Shown here piece after piece: positions 1 through 6,180 of a DNA stretch of 6,579 nucleotides. The translations under genes and the position numbers were made by a program. The stretch is from NCBI GenBank assembly GCA_003551405.1, contig PUMO01000083.1, positions 1 through 6,579 on the forward strand, read 5' to 3'. Each line of letters starts with the position of its first letter. The stretch's first letter is position 1. This stretch comes from Mollicutes bacterium. Its GTDB lineage: Bacteria > Bacillota_I > Bacilli_A > Izemoplasmatales > Izemoplasmataceae. The notes under the pieces were generated by a model. It was not told where the DNA came from and ran no database searches. It saw only the letters and a list, made by a program, of their open reading frames with translations.

Positions 1-131
1 ACATCGAGCTGATCGCGGTAACTTTGTTCATCGATCATAATAATCAGGGGGACAACAAAAAGATTGTCATGCGCTTCAACAAAAGTCTTGTCAAGATTGG
101 CTGCTGAATCGGTGATAATCGCTGTTTTCAT
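1..131 (-). CDS. DegV-family protein, N-terminal part (runs off the left edge)
   Basis: Only the first 43 codons lie in the window. The protein begins MKTAIITDSAANL, then has VVPLIIMIDEQSYRDQLD. These are the two N-terminal signatures of DegV/FakB proteins: a TDS loop after the first beta strand, and a VPL strand followed by the (S/T)YRD segment. Family members bind a fatty acid in a deep pocket, and some (FakB) present it to the kinase FakA for phosphorylation. Which paralogue this is cannot be told from the fragment. The ATG at 129-131 is preceded by an AGGAGA ribosome binding site (137-142) at 5 nt spacing. It is transcribed away from the lysR gene and has its own promoter with an operator-like repeat. 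Nothing ties it functionally to the ketone-body operon. Confidence 0.87.
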   Translation of the reverse strand, partial: MKTAIITDSAANLDKTFVEAHDNLFVVPLIIMIDEQSYRDQLD

Positions 132-162
132 ATTTTTCTCCTAAATAGGGTAGGGTAAGTGA

Positions 163-191
163 ACACTATCACACATTACTATAACTGTCAA
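163..191 (-). promoter_or_regulatory. Promoter of the DegV-family gene
   Basis: On the minus strand there is a perfect -35 TTGACA (186-191), a 17-nt spacer and a -10 TAGTGT (163-168). The -10 is preceded by TGA, an extended -10 (TGn) motif that would compensate for the weak hexamer. The predicted start lies near 156, giving a short leader of about 25 nt before the ATG at 131. The -35 overlaps the inverted repeat at 188-215. Confidence 0.65.
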
Positions 192-215
192 AGTAATTAC
201 TTTATATTACTTTGA
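188..215. promoter_or_regulatory. Operator-like triple half-site over the -35 box
   Basis: TCAAAGTAAT (188-197) and ATTACTTTGA (206-215) form a perfect 10-bp inverted repeat with an 8-bp spacer. A second, overlapping palindrome AAAGTAATTACTTT (190-203) is perfect over 14 bp. The half-site ATTACTTT thus occurs three times: once inverted at 190-197 and directly at 196-203 and 206-213, the last two exactly 10 bp (one helical turn) apart. It overlaps the -35 of the DegV-gene promoter, the expected place for a repressor site. I do not recognise the regulator: the arms recall FabT/MarR-type sites in having TCAAA/TTTGA, but the arrangement is not the FabT consensus I know. Confidence 0.55.
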
Positions 216-338
216 TTTTCCCAAAATCAGCTTTTATTCGTCCACTTTTATGTTTACACGAAATAAAAAGGATTAATAAGAATGTTACATTTGCAAGAGA
301 TAAGTATTTGTGGCAGTGTCCATTTCAAGTAATCTAAC

Positions 339-367
339 TTTACAAATAATGTGTTGTAGAGTCTAAA
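339..367 (+). promoter_or_regulatory. Probable lysR promoter
   Basis: TTTACA (339-344, 5 of 6 to the -35 consensus), a 17-nt spacer and TCTAAA (362-367, 4 of 6 to the -10 consensus) lie upstream of the regulator. A start near 374 would give a leader of about 65 nt. A TATACT at 388-393 is a better -10 but lacks a good -35 at normal distance. Confidence 0.35.
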
Positions 368-425
368 TTCAAGTGTATGTGTTATCCTATACTACAACCA
401 AACAAGTAAAAAAAGAGTGTATGAT

Positions 426-432
426 AAAGGAG
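426..432 (+). promoter_or_regulatory. Ribosome binding site that fixes the lysR start
   Basis: AAAGGAG lies 6 nt before the ATG at 439 and 9 nt before the ATG at 442. It rules out the longer reading from 373, whose N-terminal 22 residues would lie before the LysR family start and have no ribosome binding site. Confidence 0.7.
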
Positions 433-438
433 CCTAAC

Positions 439-1338
439 ATGATGGATATTAAGTTTCTTCAATACTTTGTAGCCATTGTTCATTGCGATTTTAATATCAC
501 ACGAGCTGCAAAAGAAAGTTTGATTTCACAACCTGCATTAAGTCAAATGATTCATCAATATGAAAACGATGAAAACATCACGTTGTTTGAGCGTTCAAGT
601 GGTCGTCTTAATAAACTTACGCACGCTGGCGATCGCCTTTATTCACATGCTGTTGACATATTAAAAAAACATGAGTTAATGATGGAGGAAATGCAAAAAG
701 AATCAACAGAATTAAAAGGCCATGTAAAGATTGGGATTCCGCCTGTTGTCATCTCAATTATTTTCCCAGAACTGTTGCCCAACTTAATAAAGAAACATCC
801 AAAAATACAACTTGAACTTTTAGAATTTGGTGCTGTTGAGTTACAGAATCAATTACAGTCTAAAGACATACCGATTGCTGTTCTCCTCACACCTACCCAA
901 CTTGATCCGTCTTTATATGAGTCCCACATTTTATTCTCTGATACATTGAGTGCATTTGTAAGCCGAGATAATCATTTAGCCAAAAAAGAGGTTCTTGAAT
1001 GGAAAGATCTTGACAAGGTATCCATTGCTATGTTTGATCAATCCTACATGATTCATCATCAATTGAAACGACAATTTGAGAAGACTCAAGTGCATCCATT
1101 AATTCAGCTTCAATCTGCCTCATGGGACTTATTATTAAATTCAACACGACATTCAAACTTAGTGACAATTTTGCCGGCGCCGCTTGGAAAATTTTTTCAA
1201 ACCCCCAAAGTAAAACAAATCCCCTTTCATAATCCTATACAATGGCAAATCGCTATCTATCGGCGACGAAAAAAATATCATACCCTCATTGAAGATTATA
1301 TTTTCAATTTCATCGTTAATCATCAAACCCAACAATAA
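439..1338 (+). CDS. LysR-type transcriptional regulator
   Basis: The product is 299 residues, the usual LysR length (about 300). The N-terminal winged helix-turn-helix covers about residues 3-64: MDIKFLQYF first helix, then NITRAAKESL and ISQPALSQMI as the HTH (about 19-40), then LFERSSGRL and the LTHAG end of the wing. The segment between recognition helix and wing (QYENDENIT, 40-48) departs from the usual LEEELG-like form. Residues from about 90 form the effector-binding domain, starting with LKGHVKIGIPP and with a second lobe after about 160. It converges on the ketone-body operon and shares its terminator. It is the obvious candidate regulator of that operon, by position and by a LysR-type dyad at the operon promoter. 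The effector is unknown; 3-hydroxybutyrate or acetoacetate would be a guess. Confidence 0.93.
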   Translation: MMDIKFLQYFVAIVHCDFNITRAAKESLISQPALSQMIHQYENDENITLFERSSGRLNKLTHAGDRLYSHAVDILKKHELMMEEMQKESTELKGHVKIGIPPVVISIIFPELLPNLIKKHPKIQLELLEFGAVELQNQLQSKDIPIAVLLTPTQLDPSLYESHILFSDTLSAFVSRDNHLAKKEVLEWKDLDKVSIAMFDQSYMIHHQLKRQFEKTQVHPLIQLQSASWDLLLNSTRHSNLVTILPAPLGKFFQTPKVKQIPFHNPIQWQIAIYRRRKKYHTLIEDYIFNFIVNHQTQQ

Positions 1339-1377
1339 AATCAGCCCTATTCGGAAGGGCTGATTTTTATTGTTGGG
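1328..1377. terminator. Bidirectional terminator between lysR and the permease gene
   Basis: A perfect 12-bp stem (1337-1348 with 1356-1367, core ATCAGCCCT/AGGGCTGAT) has a 7-nt loop and an A-tract and T-tract on its two sides, so it can work for both convergent units. With one bulged base the repeat extends to 1328-1348 and 1356-1377, reaching GGG/CCC at the ends. The left arm begins inside the last codons of lysR, and the right arm ends 6 nt from the permease stop codon. Confidence 0.9.
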
Positions 1378-1383
1378 AACTTA

Positions 1384-2679
1384 TTAAACCAATCCTAGAT
1401 TGGCAAAAATGATAGCGACAATACTAGAAAGCACAGGGATCAAAATACCAACAACAGCGATGTCAAGATAACTGTCTTTATGTTTTAAGCCTGCAACGGC
1501 TAATAACGTGAGTACAGCCCCGTTGTGTGGCAGAACATCCAATCCACCTGAAGAAATTGATGCAATACGGTGGAAGGCTTCAACAGAGATACCACTTGTT
1601 TGTGCAACGTCAAGATAATATTCACCCAGCGCTTCAAGGGCAATACCCATGCCTCCTGAGGCAGAACCTGTTGCGCCCGCTAAAACATTGACAGAGGCGG
1701 CTAAAGATATCAAAGGTGTACCAGGGATTGCGGTCAAACCGCCTGTAAGTGTTGTAAATCCTGGAGATGCTTGAACGACCGTTCCAAATCCAACAGCGGC
1801 ACTTGTATTCATAATTGCACCTAAAGATCCTTTGGCCCCTTCATTGATAGACGTTGAGAAAGATTGTGTTTTAATTTTATGGATGTTTAGAAGCAGTACG
1901 GCTGCAATACCTATAAGTAGCGCAATGATGATATCAACGTTCAGTATGTTTAATGTTGTCACCACGAGCACCAATGGAATAAGGGCTATAAATACGTTTG
2001 GCGTGTGCCCTTCAACGTTTAATACGGATTTATCTCTGGGTTCAGTGTACACCTCACCATTTTCCTGAAGTTTATTTTGACGCCACACAAGATATAAATA
2101 GCCTCCAACAGCCATTACAGTGGCTGAAGTCATCCCCATAATCGGCGCAGCGGTTGGTGTGGTTCCAAAGTAATCCATGGGGATTAGATTTTGAATTTGG
2201 GGTGTGCCCGGTACAGCGGTCATTGTGAATCCAAATGCACCCAGTGCAATGGCACCGGGGATTAAACGACGCGGGATATTCGCCTCTTTAAATAAATTGA
2301 GTGCAACTGGATATACAGCGAATACGACGACAAACAAACTAATGCCACCATACGTTAATAAGGCAGCAGATAATATAACGCCCATCACTGCGCGTTTAAC
2401 ACCGAGCAACTCTGAGAGTTTTAAGGCGATTGATCTGGCCATTCCAGTATCTTCCATCAACTTGCCGAAAATGGAACTTAGCATGAATACGGGGAACCAA
2501 TCACCCAAGAAACCAATGAGTCCTGACATATACGTATCTGTATAAGCATCCAATAAGTTAAGACCCCCCGTTAATGCAACAAATCCAGCAGATAACGGTG
2601 CTATCCAAATGATTGAATACCCTTTATAGGCGAGACCCATTAACATAATGAGACCTATAAAAATCCCAATTATTTCCAT
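1384..2679 (-). CDS. GntP-family permease, probably for 3-hydroxybutyrate
   Basis: The product is a 431-residue integral membrane protein with about 12 hydrophobic segments (roughly 2-16, 23-40, 53-71, 96-122, 139-156, 177-198, 228-245, 248-265, 285-302, 322-340, 375-395, 405-428). GntP-type signatures are TYGGISLFVVVFAVYP (109-124), the AVPGTPQIQN loop (155-164), GSASGGMGIALEALG (338-352) and SSGGLDVLPHNGAVLTLL (376-393). The family moves gluconate and other organic acids with protons. B. subtilis yxjC, a GntP member, sits in the same kind of cluster, which supports a 3-hydroxybutyrate or related hydroxy-acid substrate here; that is inference. It is the last gene of the operon. Its ATG has an AGGAGT site (2687-2692) at 7 nt spacing. 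A 76-nt gap separates it from the dehydrogenase gene, wider than the first two gaps in the operon. Confidence 0.88.
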   Translation of the reverse strand: MEIIGIFIGLIMLMGLAYKGYSIIWIAPLSAGFVALTGGLNLLDAYTDTYMSGLIGFLGDWFPVFMLSSIFGKLMEDTGMARSIALKLSELLGVKRAVMGVILSAALLTYGGISLFVVVFAVYPVALNLFKEANIPRRLIPGAIALGAFGFTMTAVPGTPQIQNLIPMDYFGTTPTAAPIMGMTSATVMAVGGYLYLVWRQNKLQENGEVYTEPRDKSVLNVEGHTPNVFIALIPLVLVVTTLNILNVDIIIALLIGIAAVLLLNIHKIKTQSFSTSINEGAKGSLGAIMNTSAAVGFGTVVQASPGFTTLTGGLTAIPGTPLISLAASVNVLAGATGSASGGMGIALEALGEYYLDVAQTSGISVEAFHRIASISSGGLDVLPHNGAVLTLLAVAGLKHKDSYLDIAVVGILIPVLSSIVAIIFANLGLV

Positions 2680-2711
2680 AACTATTACTCCTATTTTATT
2701 TTTTTAAGAAT

Positions 2712-2734
2712 AAGTGAATCCAATATTTTCACTT
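2712..2734. repeat. Small inverted repeat in the gap before the permease gene
   Basis: AAGTGAA (2712-2718) and TTCACTT (2728-2734) form a 7-bp hairpin with a 9-nt loop in the 76-nt gap. Read on the minus strand it is not followed directly by a U-run, so it does not look like a strong terminator. It could be a weak attenuator or mRNA-processing hairpin, or chance. Confidence 0.3.
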
Positions 2735-2755
2735 GAATTTTATGAATTGCATTTT

Positions 2756-3532
2756 TTATTGCGTCGTATATCCTCCATCAAGGACAACAGCTTGACCAGT
2801 TACCCCTTTGGCTTCTTCACTGGATAAGAACCGCGCATAGTTTGAGATTTCAGAGACATCCAGCAACCGTTTTTGCGGTACCAATGGGTACAATATATCC
2901 TCTAATACACTTTCAAGTGGAACTTCACGCGTTTTCGCCAAGTCTTCAAATTGTCCACGAACAAGGGGTGTATCAACATAGCCTGGGCATAGGGCGTTCA
3001 CCGTTACACCATGGGACGCTGCTTCCAATGCTACGACCTTAGTTAATCCAATGATACCGTGTTTCGCGCTATTATAAGCGGCTTTGCCAGCAAACCCAAT
3101 CAGACCATTGATCGATGCCATATTAATAATGCGTCCAAATTTTTGTGCTTTCATAATTGGCAATGCATATTTTGTTGCAATAAAGGGCGCTGTGACCATG
3201 ATTTTCTGCATCTGTTCAAATTTATCAGTGGGAAACTCTTCAACGGGTGATACGTGCTGCAATCCAGCATTGTTGATAAGAATGTCAAGCCGTCCATATT
3301 TTTGAGCGGTTTGATTGATTGCTGCTTCAATCTCTTGTTCACTTGTAACATCCAATTTAATGCCTAAACATTCGTACCCCTCTGATTGAAGGTTCTCAAC
3401 TGCATCCATTAACTTTTTTTCCTGAACATCTGTAAACACAACGATTGCGCCTTGTTTCAAAAAATCTACACCAATTTGATAGCCTATGCCACTTGCTGCG
3501 CCTGTGATTAACGTTACTTTACCTTTTACCAT
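2756..3532 (-). CDS. 3-hydroxybutyrate dehydrogenase (SDR family)
   Basis: The product is 258 residues, the normal classical short-chain dehydrogenase length. The Rossmann motif TGAASGIG is at 10-17, an Asp at 35 after beta-2 favours NAD over NADP, NNAG is at 87-90, catalytic Ser140 is in NMAS, and Tyr153/Lys157 are in YNSAK. It should oxidise 3-hydroxybutyrate to acetoacetate. From memory of the Pseudomonas fragi enzyme, substrate contacts Gln94, Lys152 and Gln196 correspond, with a constant shift of two, to Gln92, Lys150 and Gln194 here. The His144 equivalent is Asn142, and Trp257 corresponds to Tyr255. The Asn of the usual Asn-Ser-Tyr-Lys tetrad appears to be Met112 (KIMVTAPF). Overall it looks like the YxjF type. 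The start has an AGGAGG site at 9 nt, fused to the natural stop of the CoA-transferase beta gene. Confidence 0.9.
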   Translation of the reverse strand: MVKGKVTLITGAASGIGYQIGVDFLKQGAIVVFTDVQEKKLMDAVENLQSEGYECLGIKLDVTSEQEIEAAINQTAQKYGRLDILINNAGLQHVSPVEEFPTDKFEQMQKIMVTAPFIATKYALPIMKAQKFGRIINMASINGLIGFAGKAAYNSAKHGIIGLTKVVALEAASHGVTVNALCPGYVDTPLVRGQFEDLAKTREVPLESVLEDILYPLVPQKRLLDVSEISNYARFLSSEEAKGVTGQAVVLDGGYTTQ

Positions 3533-3541
3533 TCTTAAACG

Positions 3542-3547
3542 CCTCCT
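3542..3547 (-). promoter_or_regulatory. Ribosome binding site of the dehydrogenase gene, fused to an upstream stop codon
   Basis: On the minus strand TAGGAGG combines the TAG that ends the natural atoA frame (3546-3548) with the AGGAGG site of the dehydrogenase gene. The same TAGGAGG fusion links the thiolase stop to atoD. This suggests terminating ribosomes normally hand over to the next gene here. Confidence 0.75.
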
Positions 3548-3659
3548 AAATGTTTTGGGTCATATCTTTTAAATTTTCTTTAATTTGAAGTGGTGCTTCC
3601 GTTGCTTCTTTGATTTGTTCAATTGTGAATGCTGGATTATATTCAATCAATGTTAACCC
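3546..3659 (-). pseudogene. atoA: Detached C-terminal segment of the CoA-transferase beta subunit
   Basis: Directly after the TAA at 3660-3662 the same frame stays open for 37 codons (GLTLIEYNPAFTIEQIKEA, then TEAPLQIKENLKDM and a short tail) to TAG at 3546-3548. This is the normal end of AtoA/ScoB proteins, which typically show a D-G-turn, a (L/T)xxLTE strand, an EEV/EQI-K-x-KTEA helix and a final strand. With it the protein would be 221 residues, the usual size; without it, 183. It has no start codon and ribosome binding site of its own and is not expected to be made alone. No further stop or frameshift is present, so the break is recent, an assembly or read error, or is read through. Confidence 0.85.
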
Positions 3660-4211
3660 TTAATCACTTACTTCGATTACGCCCATCTCTGTAACAATCA
3701 AATCAACGGCTTGAGATGCTGTTAGGGGCAAGTTACATTCATTGAGAATCTTTGGATTTCCTTTCGCGGTATGTTGCATTGCCACAATGACCTTCTTAGC
3801 CCCTTCTAGTAAATCCATTGCGCCGCCCATACCCGGAACCATTTTGCCAGGAATCATATAATTGGCAATGTTGCCATTTTTATCTACCTGCAACGCACCT
3901 AGAATTGTGCAATCAACATATCCACCACGAATGATTCCAAACGAAGTGGCACTGTCGAAGAAAGCGCCGCCTTTTTCAATGCCCACAGGCTGTCCGCCCG
4001 CGTTAACAATGGTTCCATCATTGGTTTCATCATCTTTTAGACCACGTAAACCGACAAATCCATTTTCTGATTGGAAAGTGACTTTTATGTCCCTTGGAAT
4101 ATAACTTGCTGCTTTGGTTGGAAGCCCAATGCCCAAATTGACTAAAGACTGATCTTCCAACTCATAAGCAACGCGTTTTGCAATTAATGTATGCATTTCA
4201 TCTTTATTCAT
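3660..4211 (-). CDS. atoA: Acetoacetate/acyl-CoA transferase beta subunit, cut short by an in-frame stop
   Basis: This is the beta subunit of a family I CoA-transferase, which with the alpha subunit moves CoA between acyl-CoA and acetoacetate. LVNLGIGLPT (23-32) and the QSENG motif (47-51) are clear, with Glu49 as the catalytic glutamate that forms the thioester. NAGGQP (70-75), FDSATSF (85-91), MVPGMGGAMDL (124-134) and LPLTASQAVDLIVTEMGV follow as in E. coli AtoA. The start chosen is the ATG at 4209-4211, which overlaps the atoD stop by 8 nt and has a GAGGTGA site (4217-4223) at 5 nt. The longer reading from 4244 lies inside atoD and is unlikely. The frame stops at TAA (3660-3662) after 183 residues, in a surface-turn position, 38 codons before the natural end at 3546. 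The truncated protein would lose the last strand-helix-strand and is probably unstable or inactive. Confidence 0.9.
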   Translation of the reverse strand: MNKDEMHTLIAKRVAYELEDQSLVNLGIGLPTKAASYIPRDIKVTFQSENGFVGLRGLKDDETNDGTIVNAGGQPVGIEKGGAFFDSATSFGIIRGGYVDCTILGALQVDKNGNIANYMIPGKMVPGMGGAMDLLEGAKKVIVAMQHTAKGNPKILNECNLPLTASQAVDLIVTEMGVIEVSD

Positions 4212-4866
4212 CGTTTTCACCTCGTTTGACAATATGGTCAACAAATACGCCGGGTGTCACAACCAAATTTGGATCCATTTCACCATTTTCAACAATCTCA
4301 TCCACTTCAACGATGGTTGTTTTCGCAGCCGCAGCCATCATGGCATTAAAATTAACCATGGACCCTTGATATTGAAGGTTTCCTGATTTATCCGCTCTTT
4401 TGGCATTAATAAGGGCTACATCCGCATGCAAGGGTGTTTCTAATAAGTATTCCACGCCTTCAACGGTTAGCTTTTGCTTGTCTTGTTCTACACGCGTTCC
4501 AACGCCCGTTGTGGTTAAAATACCACCAAGGCCAAAACCTGCAGCGCGAATGCGTTCAACCAAGGTGCCTTGTGGCACCAATTCAACATCAAGTTCACCA
4601 TCAGTCATTTGGCGGCCGGTTTCCTTGTTTAATCCTATGTGTGAAGCATATAGTTTTTTCACACGTTTATCCCGAATTAATTTACCCGTTTTGTAATCAA
4701 TGGTGGCCGTATCACTACTGATTAATGTGATATCCTTAATGCCTTTTTCGATGACTGCATCGATTAATGTTGGTGGCGCACCATTTCCCATAAAGCCACC
4801 AATCATGATTGTATCTTCATTTTTAATGTGTTTTATCACTTCTTTGATTGTGGTTATCTTGTTCAT
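4204..4866 (-). CDS. atoD: Acetoacetate/acyl-CoA transferase alpha subunit
   Basis: The product is 220 residues, the same length I recall for E. coli AtoD. Family I CoA-transferase alpha motifs appear in order: IGGFMGNGAPPTLIDA (22-37), the ASHIG strand after about residue 73, the VPQGTLVERIRAAGFGLGG run (from about 97) leading to TTTGVGT, then the SMVNFNAMMAAAAKTT segment, VDEIVENGEMDP, and VVTPGVFVDHIV near the end. It forms the CoA-binding half of the alpha2-beta2 enzyme that converts acetoacetate to acetoacetyl-CoA at the expense of acetyl-CoA or another acyl-CoA; the donor cannot be read from sequence. It is closer to AtoD/CtfA than to the longer ScoA form. The ATG has an AGGAGG site at 6 nt that overlaps the thiolase stop codon. 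It overlaps atoA by 8 nt, indicating coupled translation of the two subunits. Confidence 0.95.
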   Translation of the reverse strand: MNKITTIKEVIKHIKNEDTIMIGGFMGNGAPPTLIDAVIEKGIKDITLISSDTATIDYKTGKLIRDKRVKKLYASHIGLNKETGRQMTDGELDVELVPQGTLVERIRAAGFGLGGILTTTGVGTRVEQDKQKLTVEGVEYLLETPLHADVALINAKRADKSGNLQYQGSMVNFNAMMAAAAKTTIVEVDEIVENGEMDPNLVVTPGVFVDHIVKRGENDE

Positions 4867-4872
4867 AATAAT

Positions 4873-4878
4873 CCTCCT
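4873..4878 (-). promoter_or_regulatory. Ribosome binding site of atoD, fused to the thiolase stop codon
   Basis: AGGAGG on the minus strand lies 6 nt before the atoD ATG and shares bases with the thiolase TAG (4877-4879), giving TAGGAGG. The design matches the atoA/dehydrogenase junction. Confidence 0.8.
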
Positions 4879-6055
4879 ATCGTTCTATTACCATTGAAAT
4901 CCCTTGACCCCCACCAATGCATAGTGATGCCAAACCATGCTTAACATCTCGCTTAATCATTTCATGCACAAGTGTCACTAATATACGTGTTCCGCTGGCT
5001 CCAATTGGGTGTCCTAAAGCGATGGCGCCACCATTCACATTTACAATATCTGGATTAAATGCTAAATCTTTCAAAACACTCAATGATTGCGAAGCAAATG
5101 CTTCATTAAGTTCAACCAAGTCCAAATCAGAGACGGTTAAACTCGCTTTTTGCAACACTTTTTTTGTGGCAGGAATTGGGCCACATCCCATGATTTCGTG
5201 ATTAATACCCGCACTTGCGTAAGCCTTGATATGTCCAATAACTTCTAAACCTAGCGCGTCTGCTTTTTCAGCACTCATCAACAATACAGCTGCAGCACCA
5301 TCATTGACGCCAGAAGCATTGCCTGCAGTGACAGACCCATCCTTCTTAAACGCTGGTTTCAATTTACTTAAAGTCTCTGATGTAGAACCAAAACGCGGAT
5401 GTTCATCAGTATCAAACATGATCGAATCTTTCTTGCGTTGAGGGATTTGGACCGGGGATATTTCATCTTTAAATCGATTTTCTTTTATGGCCTTTTCAGC
5501 ACGTTGTTGACTTGTTGCCGCAAAGGCGTCTTGTTCCTCTCTACTAAAGCCATATTTTTCAACAATGTTTTCAGCAGTGATGCCCATATGATAATCTTCG
5601 AATGCATCCAGCAAACCATCTGAAAGAATCGTATCTTTCATCGTCATGTCACCAATGGTTTTGCCAAATCTAGCTTTTGGCATAACATGGGCGGCTTGAC
5701 TCATGCTTTCTGTACCACCGGCAATTATCACATCAGCATCGCCCACCATAATGGATTGTGCACCAAGTGTCACTGACTTCAATCCTGACCCACATACTTT
5801 ATTGATGGTGAATGAAGGGACAGCTTCAGGAATGCCAGCCTTAACAGCAATTTGTCTGGTTATATTCTGACCATGGCCTGCACTAAGCACATTGCCAAAA
5901 ATGACTTCGTCTACGTCGCCTAAATTTAAAGAAATATCTTTGAATAAATCCTTTGCAACTGATACTCCCAAATCCACTGGCGATAGATCTTTCAATGATC
6001 CACCCAACGTTCCAATGGGTGTTCTTAGTGCCTTTACAATTACGACATCTCTCAA
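4877..6055 (-). CDS. atoB: Acetyl-CoA acetyltransferase (thiolase)
   Basis: The product is 392 residues, the standard length of bacterial thiolase II. It interconverts two acetyl-CoA and acetoacetyl-CoA; in this operon cleavage of acetoacetyl-CoA is the likely direction. The nucleophile is Cys88 in INKVCGSGLKS, followed by IIAGGTESMS (110-119). NASGVNDGAAA is at 246-256, MGCGPIPA at 289-296, NEAFA at 317-321, His349 in GGAIALGHPIGASG (342-355) and Cys379 in LCIGGGQG. The full catalytic set (Cys, Asn/His, Cys) is present. The start is a TTG (6053-6055): AAAGGAGG lies 7 nt upstream and the protein begins at the normal family position (RDVVIVKALRTPIG), with no ATG nearby in frame. It is the first gene of the operon, about 140 nt downstream of the predicted transcription start. 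Confidence 0.96.
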   Translation of the reverse strand: MRDVVIVKALRTPIGTLGGSLKDLSPVDLGVSVAKDLFKDISLNLGDVDEVIFGNVLSAGHGQNITRQIAVKAGIPEAVPSFTINKVCGSGLKSVTLGAQSIMVGDADVIIAGGTESMSQAAHVMPKARFGKTIGDMTMKDTILSDGLLDAFEDYHMGITAENIVEKYGFSREEQDAFAATSQQRAEKAIKENRFKDEISPVQIPQRKKDSIMFDTDEHPRFGSTSETLSKLKPAFKKDGSVTAGNASGVNDGAAAVLLMSAEKADALGLEVIGHIKAYASAGINHEIMGCGPIPATKKVLQKASLTVSDLDLVELNEAFASQSLSVLKDLAFNPDIVNVNGGAIALGHPIGASGTRILVTLVHEMIKRDVKHGLASLCIGGGQGISMVIER

Positions 6056-6062
6056 GTAAATG

Positions 6063-6070
6063 CCTCCTTT
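6063..6070 (-). promoter_or_regulatory. Strong ribosome binding site before a TTG start
   Basis: AAAGGAGG on the minus strand, 7 nt before TTG, decides the thiolase start codon. The combination of a near-perfect site with a weak start codon is common in Bacillota. Confidence 0.8.
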
Positions 6071-6100
6071 AATATAATTTTGAGTAATTAAATATGTAAA

Positions 6101-6114
6101 AACAATCGCTTACA
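6101..6114. promoter_or_regulatory. cre-like site 1 (probable CcpA site) in the operon leader
   Basis: On the minus strand it reads TGTAAGCGATTGTT. The left half fits the catabolite response element consensus TGWAANCGNTNWCA perfectly; the last three positions deviate. It differs from site 2 at only 2 of 14 positions and lies about 80 bp after the predicted transcription start, upstream of the thiolase ribosome binding site, where a bound CcpA could act as a roadblock. Confidence 0.5.
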
Positions 6115-6180
6115 ATTTAAATAAAAACCAATACAAAGGCTATTTTTTAATGTGGATGGTTTTATTCACTGCTTATCTAA

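Noticed and set aside
373..438. Longer N-terminus for the LysR regulator
   Set aside because: The extra 22 residues precede the LysR family start and have no ribosome binding site, while ATG 439 has AAAGGAG at 6 nt.
1832..2545. Plus-strand open frames opposite the permease, dehydrogenase, transferase and thiolase genes
   Set aside because: They are antisense shadows of well-supported genes, without ribosome sites or family-like motifs.
3546..3662. Programmed recoding of the TAA in atoA as the main explanation
   Set aside because: The context (TAA followed by G) is not a known strong readthrough signal, and no downstream stimulatory structure is evident. A recent mutation or read error is simpler.
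4212..4244. Upstream ATG start for atoA at 4244
   Set aside because: It lies inside the end of atoD without a ribosome site. The ATG at 4211 has GAGGTGA at 5 nt and gives the family-normal N-terminus.
6071..6100. TTTACA / TATATT promoter-like pair (18-nt spacer) just before the thiolase gene
   Set aside because: The start point would fall within the ribosome binding site, so it cannot make a normally translated message.
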